This document shows positions 5,382 to 10,875 of a DNA stretch of 10,875 nucleotides, one piece after another (within the stretch, counting starts at the first letter, position 1; each line of letters starts with the position of its first letter). Origin of the DNA: Candidatus Sumerlaeota bacterium (GTDB lineage Bacteria > Sumerlaeota > T1SED10-198M); NCBI GenBank assembly GCA_003554345.1, contig PWGE01000125.1, positions 1 to 10,875 of the forward strand, written 5' to 3'. The position numbers and the translations under genes were made by a program. Below the pieces are notes generated by a model, which saw only the letters and a list, made by a program, of their open reading frames with translations, was not told the DNA's origin and did no database searches.

Positions 5382-7627
5382 ATGCTTTTACCTTTCGCTT
5401 GATGGGGCTGGTATCTTTGTTCTTTTTCTCTTTACCAGCCTGGTCATTTTCTCTGCGTGATGTTCCGGATTATCTTCGGCTTGATTTTATTGACATTTTA
5501 CCGGTTGAAATGCCGGCAGTTCGGACACGCCATATGGAGCATCCCACTGACTTGCTGGATTATTCCCTTTCTGAAGAGGAAATAAAAGATTTGTTTGAAT
5601 CTATAAAGCTGGATTATCAGGGGATGGAAGGGGTGAAAGAGGCTTTTGAACAGGAAGATTATGATGTTGCCCTGAAGGAATTGCAAACATATTTTCTGGA
5701 ACGGGAAAGTCCGGTGTATTTTTCTGATAGTCTCCACGAAAATCGTCCTCCACCGGACCCTGAGTATGATACCACAGAAGCTGAGGCGGTGCAAGAACAT
5801 TATTTTAACTTTTCCGGAAATACCGGTAATCCTGGCACCCCTATTGACTGGGACTATGAGGCAGATGATTATATTGAGTGGAACTTTGCTCTTAACCGTC
5901 TCTATTTTCTTTATCCCCTTATACATGCTTACTGGAATACCCATGAAGGGGCATATGCAGATTATGCGGTTGAAGACCTGGCAGATTGGATGATACGAGG
6001 GCCATCTCAAAATGACCGGGTACTGGAGGTCTCTATCAGGATGGCCACCATGCACGATGCCTATTTTTATCTCAGGCATCGTGAACTATTTAGCAGTGAC
6101 CTGCATGGATTGTATTTGTTGAGGATGGTTGAACAGGCTGAATATTTGAAGGATGAGGATAATATTCCCGGCGGAGGATGGCTCAGTCACTGGTGGTATG
6201 CTGCGCTCCTTTTCAGTCGTATATTCCCGGAGTTTCACCTCAGTGAAAACCTGCTTTCAATGGCAGAAGATATTATGGTTGATTTTATAGATGATAATTA
6301 CTATGAAGATGGATTTGCCCGCACTTCAAGTCTTATGTATCACTTTTTTGTAGAAACACCTCATTATATACACCTGAGCACCCTTTATGATGAGAATGAT
6401 TGGGCAGTGCCTGCCAAAGAACGTTTGTATGACATTTTTTCCACTTATGGCAAGGCCCATTTGCCGGATTATGAGTTGCCTCTCTTTGGTGACAGTGAAA
6501 ACAGGGGGGCAGAATTGCTCCGTTTATATATGCTTAAAGTGGCGGATCTGATTGAATGTGAAGGAATTCGTTATCTGGGAACTCAAGGGGAAAAGGGGGT
6601 TCCACCTGATTATACATCGGTAGAAGCTCCCTGGAGTAAACTCTTTTTTCTCAGACGGGACTGGAGTGAGGAGAGCTCGTTTGTGGGCTTAAATATTGGG
6701 TATGGGGAAGGATGGCACAGTCATTATGACTTTCTGTCATTTGTCTATTATATGAACGGGAAAAAATTATTGCGTGATTCTGGTGTGCACAGCTATGAAC
6801 AGGAAGATCGTGAGCGTTTCAGATCATCTATGATGCACAATATTCCTGCTGTTGAAAATAAAGGACAGGAAGCCCAGGTTTCTTTCCCACCGGAAGAACG
6901 TGGAGAAATCGCTTTTTCTCTTTTGAATGAGTCTTTTGATTTGGTCCATGGAACACTGCGTTACCTGGATGAAGACGAGAAAATAACTGAACTTACCAGA
7001 CGGTATTTTTATCTCAAAGAAAAAGATTGTCTTGTGCTTGTGGACTCCTTTTCTCATCTGGAAAAAGAAGTGACTCAGTATTTTCAGATTGGAGCAGAAT
7101 ATGAAGAGCTCACCCCTTCTGTGGGAAAAGTTGAATTCAGTGGTGGAGAATTACAGGCATACCTGACATTACATCCTTTACCGTATGCTATGACACCTTA
7201 TTATGGCAGTGAAGATCCTTTTCTGGGTTGGTATTGTGAAAAATTTCACGATATAGAACCGGCACATACCCTGGCGCTTCATTATCGTCCTCCGTTACCT
7301 CCCAATATGATTTTTGTATTTACCGGTGACCATAAGAGACCGGAAGAAAAGACCATTTTGCAGGCTGATAAGGAAAAAGGACAGTGGGGAATACAACTGG
7401 TGTATGAAGACCGAACTTACTATATGTTTCAGACACCGGAAATTGAGATGAAAAGCGATTTTGATCATTTTTTGCTGGATGGTTTCTATGCTTTTCTGGT
7501 GGTAGAAAATGATAGTATTGTTGAGCTGGTTTCTGATGGTGATCTTTATTACCAGGATATTGAGCTTCAGGAGAACATGTACTTTCCCCCTTACAGTGAG
7601 GTTGGGGACTACCATTCTTTCTACTAA
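5378..7627 (+). CDS. Secreted heparinase II/III-like (alginate-lyase-like) polysaccharide lyase
   Basis: This 749-residue protein starts with a signal peptide (hydrophobic core MGLVSLFFFSLPAWS, cleavage likely near residue 24), with no lipobox, so it should be exported. The N-terminal half looks like the helical toroid of heparinase II/III and alginate-lyase-type enzymes: IEWNFALNRLYFLYPLIHAYW, then GGGWLSHWW (265-273) and a Y321-H322 pair in RTSSLMYHFF. Around 442-470 comes the characteristic beta-sandwich entry, GEGWHSHYDFLSF with H447, H449 and D451, followed by KKLLRDSGVHSYE and FRSSMMHN. Such enzymes cleave uronic-acid polysaccharides by beta-elimination; the substrate cannot be read here. 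Motifs around the catalytic region differ from well-known members: the usual acidic residue before S-x-x-Y-H is missing. The mature chain is strikingly rich in Asp and Glu. It overlaps pta by ATGA and lacks a clear ribosome-binding sequence, so it probably depends on coupling. A UDP-glucose dehydrogenase gene follows. Confidence 0.82.
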   Translation: MNAFTFRLMGLVSLFFFSLPAWSFSLRDVPDYLRLDFIDILPVEMPAVRTRHMEHPTDLLDYSLSEEEIKDLFESIKLDYQGMEGVKEAFEQEDYDVALKELQTYFLERESPVYFSDSLHENRPPPDPEYDTTEAEAVQEHYFNFSGNTGNPGTPIDWDYEADDYIEWNFALNRLYFLYPLIHAYWNTHEGAYADYAVEDLADWMIRGPSQNDRVLEVSIRMATMHDAYFYLRHRELFSSDLHGLYLLRMVEQAEYLKDEDNIPGGGWLSHWWYAALLFSRIFPEFHLSENLLSMAEDIMVDFIDDNYYEDGFARTSSLMYHFFVETPHYIHLSTLYDENDWAVPAKERLYDIFSTYGKAHLPDYELPLFGDSENRGAELLRLYMLKVADLIECEGIRYLGTQGEKGVPPDYTSVEAPWSKLFFLRRDWSEESSFVGLNIGYGEGWHSHYDFLSFVYYMNGKKLLRDSGVHSYEQEDRERFRSSMMHNIPAVENKGQEAQVSFPPEERGEIAFSLLNESFDLVHGTLRYLDEDEKITELTRRYFYLKEKDCLVLVDSFSHLEKEVTQYFQIGAEYEELTPSVGKVEFSGGELQAYLTLHPLPYAMTPYYGSEDPFLGWYCEKFHDIEPAHTLALHYRPPLPPNMIFVFTGDHKRPEEKTILQADKEKGQWGIQLVYEDRTYYMFQTPEIEMKSDFDHFLLDGFYAFLVVENDSIVELVSDGDLYYQDIELQENMYFPPYSEVGDYHSFY

Positions 7628-7634
7628 AAGAGAG

Positions 7635-7662
7635 TTGCATTTTAAATTAGAAAGAATATTAT
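7635..7662 (+). promoter_or_regulatory. Probable promoter for the UDP-glucose dehydrogenase gene
   Basis: TTGCAT (7635-7640), 16 bases, then TATTAT (7657-7662) lies just after the lyase stop codon. Transcription would begin near 7669, leaving a leader of about 60 nt. Matches are good but not perfect, and readthrough from the upstream operon is also possible because no terminator is visible between the genes. Confidence 0.5.
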
Positions 7663-7689
7663 GACAGGGACTTTATAAAGAAGTAAAGG

Positions 7690-7709
7690 GGCGTTTTTTT
7701 ATTAACGCC
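7690..7709 (+). promoter_or_regulatory. Small hairpin in the 5' leader of the UDP-glucose dehydrogenase gene
   Basis: GGCGTT (7690-7695) pairs with AACGCC (7704-7709) around an eight-base T-rich loop. The stem ends 13 bases before the AAGGAGG ribosome-binding sequence. It is not followed by a T-run, so it is not a terminator; it may stabilise the mRNA end or be incidental. Confidence 0.35.
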
Positions 7710-7731
7710 GCCGGGAAAAGGAGGAGTATCT

Positions 7732-9054
7732 ATGAAAATATGTATGGTGGGTACTGGCTATGTAGGCCTGGTTTCAGGCACCTGCTTTGCAGAAATGGGG
7801 AATGATGTTATTTGTGTAGATATTGATGGGGCAAAGATAGATAAACTCAATAAAGGTATTGTCCCCATTTATGAGCCGGGTCTTGATGAAATGATGAAGA
7901 GGAATGTGGAAGAGGGAAGAATGGAGTTTACAACTGATATTGAAAAAGGAATAAAGAATTCAAGATTCGTTTTCATAGCCGTGGGAACACCACCAGATGA
8001 AGATGGGTCAGCGGATTTGCAGTACGTATTGTCGGTTGCCAGAGATGTGGGTAAATATATGGACAGTTATAAAGTGGTCGTTGACAAATCAACGGTGCCC
8101 GTTTATACCGCCCAAAAAGTGAAAAAAACCATCCAGCAGGAGCTTGAGAAGCGACGTTATTCCTGTGCTTTTGATGTGGTTTCTAATCCCGAGTTTTTAA
8201 AGGAAGGGTCTGCTATTGAAGACTTTATGAAACCGGACCGCATTATCATAGGTATCGATAATGAAAGGGTGGCGGTTTTGATGGAAGAACTGTATGATCC
8301 CTTTGTTAAAAATAATCATCCCATTATCAAGATGAGTGTCACTTCTGCAGAAATGACAAAATATGCGGCTAATGCCTTTCTGGCAACAAAGATATCTTTT
8401 ATGAATATGCTGGCCTCTCTCTGTGAAAAAGTGGGAGCGGATGTTAATGATATACGACGTGGTATAGGGTCAGACTCGCGTATAGGCTATCAATTTTTAT
8501 ACGCTGGAATTGGTTATGGGGGCTCGTGTTTTCCCAAAGATGTACAGGCTTTAATGAGAACTTTTCGCCACCATGATGTCCAGCCTGTTATTCTGGAAGC
8601 GGTGGAAAATATTAATGCCAGACAGAAAAAGGTTCTTGCTCAAAAAATAATCAACTACTTTGATGGCGATCTTTCCGGCCGCACCATCGCTATCTGGGGT
8701 CTTTCATTTAAACCACGAACAGATGATATGCGGAAAGCTCCGTCACTGGTGATTATTCCTGAACTCATAAAAAAAGGCGCAAAAATACGGGCTTATGATC
8801 CGGAAGCCATGAAAGAAGCTCGCTGGCGGCTGGCAGAGTATGAAAAGGATATTACCTACTGTAGCAATAATTATGAAACAGTGAAAAATGCTGATGCAAT
8901 GGCGTTACTGACGGAATGGAGCCTCTTTCGTAAACCTGATTTCAAACGAATGCAAGAGCTTATGAAACATGCTGTCATTTTTGATGGGCGAAATCAGTAT
9001 ATTCCTATGGAAGTAAAAGAGTTTGGCTTTGATTACTTTTCTATAGGTCGCTGA
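7732..9054 (+). CDS. ugd: UDP-glucose 6-dehydrogenase
   Basis: This cytoplasmic enzyme oxidises UDP-glucose to UDP-glucuronate with two NAD+, supplying uronic-acid precursor for capsule, exopolysaccharide or other envelope glycans. The 440-residue length is standard. The N-terminal NAD-binding fold begins MKICMVGTGYVGLVSG with GTGYVG at 7-12. The middle domain has NPEFLKEGSA (E154) and KYAANAFLATK (K210, N214). The catalytic cysteine is C266 in GYGGSCFPKD, with D270 nearby. The C-terminal domain contains WGLSFKPRTDDMRKAPS. All catalytic residues expected of the family are present. The start has a strong AAGGAGGAG sequence. No glycosyltransferase neighbours are visible, so the product's end use is unknown. 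The gene lies 104 bp after a secreted lyase-like gene, hinting at a shared link to uronic-acid polymers, though a promoter seems to separate them. GDP-mannose dehydrogenase is a related alternative but fits less well. Confidence 0.95.
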   Translation: MKICMVGTGYVGLVSGTCFAEMGNDVICVDIDGAKIDKLNKGIVPIYEPGLDEMMKRNVEEGRMEFTTDIEKGIKNSRFVFIAVGTPPDEDGSADLQYVLSVARDVGKYMDSYKVVVDKSTVPVYTAQKVKKTIQQELEKRRYSCAFDVVSNPEFLKEGSAIEDFMKPDRIIIGIDNERVAVLMEELYDPFVKNNHPIIKMSVTSAEMTKYAANAFLATKISFMNMLASLCEKVGADVNDIRRGIGSDSRIGYQFLYAGIGYGGSCFPKDVQALMRTFRHHDVQPVILEAVENINARQKKVLAQKIINYFDGDLSGRTIAIWGLSFKPRTDDMRKAPSLVIIPELIKKGAKIRAYDPEAMKEARWRLAEYEKDITYCSNNYETVKNADAMALLTEWSLFRKPDFKRMQELMKHAVIFDGRNQYIPMEVKEFGFDYFSIGR

Positions 9055-9076
9055 TTTTTCCCGGGCAGGTTTACAA

Positions 9077-9126
9077 ACAGATAATAACTGTCAAAAAAGA
9101 GAAAAAGATTATCCTGTCATTTTTTT
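9077..9126 (+). terminator. Candidate intrinsic terminator after the UDP-glucose dehydrogenase gene
   Basis: ACAGATAAT (9077-9085) can pair with ATTATC-c-TGT (9108-9117), giving nine pairs with one bulge and a 22-base A-rich loop, followed after two bases by seven T residues (9120-9126). The stem is AT-rich and the loop large, so termination may be weak. The T-run is also the left end of the palindrome at 9121-9148. Confidence 0.4.
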
Positions 9127-9148
9127 GAATTCATTTGAATTCAAAAAA
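9121..9148. repeat. 28-bp palindrome made of two TTTGAATTCA repeats, upstream of the LacI-type gene
   Basis: Arms TTTTTTGAATTCA (9121-9133) and TGAATTCAAAAAA (9136-9148) are perfect inverted copies with a two-base TT centre. The same stretch holds two head-to-tail copies of TTTGAATTCA (9124-9133 and 9134-9143), each containing the 8-bp palindrome TGAATTCA, one helical turn apart. It lies 24 bp before the -35 box of the next promoter. The spacing and symmetry suggest a protein-binding operator; the flanking A/T tracts would also favour bent DNA. It is not followed by a T-run on either strand. Confidence 0.6.
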
Positions 9149-9172
9149 CCAAGCTGAAATTTCTGAAGCTTC

Positions 9173-9200
9173 TTGACAGAATATGAGAATGAGTTAGAAT
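9173..9200 (+). promoter_or_regulatory. Sigma-70-type promoter for the LacI-family regulator operon
   Basis: A perfect TTGACA (9173-9178) is followed after 16 bases by TAGAAT (9195-9200). Transcription would start near 9207, 34 nt before the ATG at 9241. The -10 hexamer is the same as that of the hydrogenase-maturation promoter. Confidence 0.7.
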
Positions 9201-9240
9201 AAAACGATTCAAATACCTGTTTTAACAAGAGGGCGGTCAA

Positions 9241-10254
9241 ATGAAGAAAGTAACCTTAAAAACAATTGCTGAAATAGCGGAAGTTGGAGTTTCAACTGTT
9301 TCCATGTCGCTTAATGATCACCCTAATATTAATCCCGAAACCAAAAAACGCATCAAACAAATTGCTAAAGAGTTGAATTATGTGCCCAATATTATCGCCC
9401 GTGCTATGGTGCGTAAGCAGACCAGTTTAATTGGGGTGGTTATTCCCCAGATTGAGGGTTCTTTCTACCCTTCTATTCTGGAGGGGTTGGAAGATATTTT
9501 TACAGAAAAACTCTTCAGTACTGTCCTGTGTGTAACCAATCATTCTCAGGAAAAAGAACATTTTTATATGAGTTTGCTCTGTGATAAGCATGTAGACGGC
9601 ATTATTATTGAGCCCTCCCGGGAATTTATCGGGGAAATAGAAAATTTTACACCATATCTGGAAAAAATACCCACTATTTTTACATTGCAGCAATATAAGC
9701 CCGATAGTTTCACCAATGTGATTGTAAATAATGAAAAAGGTGGTTTTCTGGCTGGCGAACACCTTGCTGAAGCTTGTGAAGAACGCATTTTATTTGTTGG
9801 GGGGCCCAAAGGATGGTATACCAATCAGCGTCTTAAGGGTTTTCAGGTGGCCCTTGAAAAAAAAGGTCGTTCCCTTTCCCAGGAGGACTGTCACTTTACA
9901 ACAAGGTATACTTATGAGGCCGGACGAAAAGTGGCGGCGGAAATTTTGTCTCAGAAACAGGATTTCGATGGTATTTTTGCTGCCAGTGATATCATGGCTA
10001 TGGGTATTATGCATGAATTAAGAGAAAAAAATATTCGTGTTCCTGAAGACGTGAGTCTGGTTGGTTTTGATGACCTACCCTTTGTATCCATGCTGGAAGT
10101 TCCGTTGACCACTGTGGCTCAGCCCCAGTTTGAGCTGGGTAATGTAATGGGACAGAAGCTGATAGAACAGATCGAAGAGTATCATTCCACTCCGGAACTT
10201 ATAGTTTTGGAACCTACGCTCATTGTGCGTCAATCAACCAGGAAAAGGATATAA
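9241..10254 (+). CDS. LacI/GalR-family transcriptional regulator
   Basis: This 337-residue protein has the full LacI-family layout. The N-terminal helix-turn-helix is TLKTIAEIAEVGVSTVSMSLND (about 5-26), followed by PETKKRIKQIAKELNYVPN and a hinge region IIARAMVRKQT. The remainder is a periplasmic-binding-protein-like effector domain, starting SLIGVVIPQIEGSFY and ending with FDGIFAASDIMAMG, DVSLVGFDD, and the usual C-terminal P-L-T-T-V-A-Q-P stretch. Such proteins bind palindromic operators and respond to small molecules, most often sugars or nucleosides; the effector here cannot be predicted. The ATG has AGAGGG seven bases upstream. The hydantoinase-like gene starts three bases after its stop, so the two are surely cotranscribed and the regulator probably controls both. 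The hinge lacks the commonest A-R-S-L form, carrying A-R-A-M instead. The palindrome at 9121-9148 is a candidate operator, although it lacks the central CG usual in this family. Confidence 0.93.
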   Translation: MKKVTLKTIAEIAEVGVSTVSMSLNDHPNINPETKKRIKQIAKELNYVPNIIARAMVRKQTSLIGVVIPQIEGSFYPSILEGLEDIFTEKLFSTVLCVTNHSQEKEHFYMSLLCDKHVDGIIIEPSREFIGEIENFTPYLEKIPTIFTLQQYKPDSFTNVIVNNEKGGFLAGEHLAEACEERILFVGGPKGWYTNQRLKGFQVALEKKGRSLSQEDCHFTTRYTYEAGRKVAAEILSQKQDFDGIFAASDIMAMGIMHELREKNIRVPEDVSLVGFDDLPFVSMLEVPLTTVAQPQFELGNVMGQKLIEQIEEYHSTPELIVLEPTLIVRQSTRKRI

Positions 10255-10257
10255 TCT

Positions 10258-10875
10258 GTGAAAAAAAAATATCGTATTGGGATTGATGTAGGGGGTACGT
10301 TTACCCATGCTGTGGCGATAAACGCCTTTACTTTGGAAATTGTAGCCACCACCAAGGTACCGACCACCCATCAGGCTGAAGAAGGTGTGGCACAGGGGGT
10401 CATTGAATCTCTCATGAGGCTCCTGGAAGAAGGGGGTATTGACCCTGATGAAATTATGCTTATCGCTCACTCCACGACTCAGGCAACCAATGCTCTGCTG
10501 GAGGGTGATGTGGCGCCTGTGGGTATTGTGGGAATGGGAAAACCAGGCCTGGAGGGTCGTTTATCCCAGGCCAATTCTAATATTGGCGACCTGGAACTGG
10601 CTCCCGGGAAATACCTGAAAACATATTATCGTTTTTTGACTCTGGATGATTCCTTTACCGCTGAGTTGGTTCGGGAAACTATTCAGGAACTTAAAGAAGA
10701 AGGAGCACAGGTCATTGTTGCCGCTTCTGCATTTAGCGTGGATGATGCCAGGGCAGAAGAAATGGTGATGAATCAGGCCCGTGAAATAGGTCTTCCCGCT
10801 ACCGCTACCAGTCATATTTCTCAGCTTTATGGCTTGAAAGTAAGAACCCGGACTGCTGCTATAAATTCCTCAATG
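10258..10875 (+). CDS. Hydantoinase/oxoprolinase-family protein, N-terminal part (runs off the window)
   Basis: An open frame from the GTG at 10258 runs without a stop to the window end, giving 206 residues of a protein that in the family is usually more than 500 residues long. The start has AAGGA eight bases upstream. The N-terminus YRIGIDVGGTFTHAVAIN is the ASKHA-type nucleotide-binding phosphate loop of the hydantoinase/oxoprolinase A family, and IAHSTTQATNALLEGDVAPVGIVGMG is the second family landmark. Members perform ATP-dependent opening of cyclic amides such as hydantoins or 5-oxoproline, or belong to related carboxylases, usually with a B-type partner. The usual D after GGTFT is H17 here, which may mark a subfamily of different specificity. 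Being three bases after a LacI-type gene suggests control by that regulator. The substrate cannot be assigned from this fragment. Confidence 0.88.
   Translation, partial: MKKKYRIGIDVGGTFTHAVAINAFTLEIVATTKVPTTHQAEEGVAQGVIESLMRLLEEGGIDPDEIMLIAHSTTQATNALLEGDVAPVGIVGMGKPGLEGRLSQANSNIGDLELAPGKYLKTYYRFLTLDDSFTAELVRETIQELKEEGAQVIVAASAFSVDDARAEEMVMNQAREIGLPATATSHISQLYGLKVRTRTAAINSSM

Noticed and set aside
5833-5847. Possible sigma-54 promoter TGGCAC-N5-TTGA
   Set aside because: It is inside the lyase coding sequence and lacks the essential GC of the -12 element.
5498-6079. A 193-codon open frame on the minus strand inside the lyase gene
   Set aside because: It lies wholly inside a well-supported gene on the other strand and resembles no protein family. 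It has no ribosome-binding sequence that I could see.
7690-7709. Hairpin before the UDP-glucose dehydrogenase gene read as a terminator for the lyase operon
   Set aside because: The stem has only six pairs, the T-run is in the loop rather than after the stem, and a ribosome-binding site follows at once.

Overview
The window suggests an anaerobic, fermentative bacterium of moderate GC content. It encodes HydG, the CO/CN- synthase needed to build the [FeFe]-hydrogenase H-cluster, with the small TM1266-type protein that often accompanies such systems, and phosphate acetyltransferase, the first step from acetyl-CoA to acetate. A sigma-54 response regulator, a secreted heparinase II/III-like lyase, a UDP-glucose dehydrogenase and a LacI-type regulator fit a free-living, sugar- or polysaccharide-using organism. 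Nothing here fixes the phylum; Spirochaetota, Fibrobacterota, Thermotogota-like or Firmicute lineages would all be compatible, and this is a weak inference.

Layout. (1) 1-639 (+): PHP-domain hydrolase lacking only its first few residues. (2) 698-2071 (+): NtrC-type sigma-54 response regulator whose stop codon overlaps that of hydG coming from the other strand. (3) 3797-2068 (-): a two-gene unit, TM1266-like regulator then hydG, behind a consensus-like promoter and a roughly 150-nt structured leader. (4) 4050-7627 (+): yidD, pta and a secreted heparinase-like gene packed 6 bp apart and then with an ATGA overlap, driven by a promoter back-to-back with the hydrogenase-maturation promoter. (5) 7732-9054 (+): UDP-glucose 6-dehydrogenase with its own apparent promoter. 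(6) 9055-9240: intergenic control region with a possible terminator, a striking 28-bp palindrome and a near-consensus promoter. (7) 9241-10875 (+): LacI-family regulator followed after 3 bp by a hydantoinase/oxoprolinase-family gene that runs off the window.

How it fits together. Regions 3 and 4 link H2 metabolism (HydG) and acetate formation (Pta) across one divergent promoter region, a sensible pairing for a fermenter because H2 and acetate production are stoichiometrically coupled. The lyase and UDP-glucose dehydrogenase are adjacent and both relate to uronic-acid polysaccharides (cleavage versus precursor supply), but each seems to have separate transcription. The LacI-type regulator probably controls its own operon including the hydantoinase-like enzyme.

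All genes appear intact apart from the two cut by the window ends. I see no mobile element, CRISPR array, tRNA or rRNA, and no stretch over 300 bases without a gene. No clear new multi-gene system is visible. The best leads are the hydrogenase-maturation leader RNA, the unusual yidD-pta-lyase operon and the palindrome in front of the LacI-type gene.
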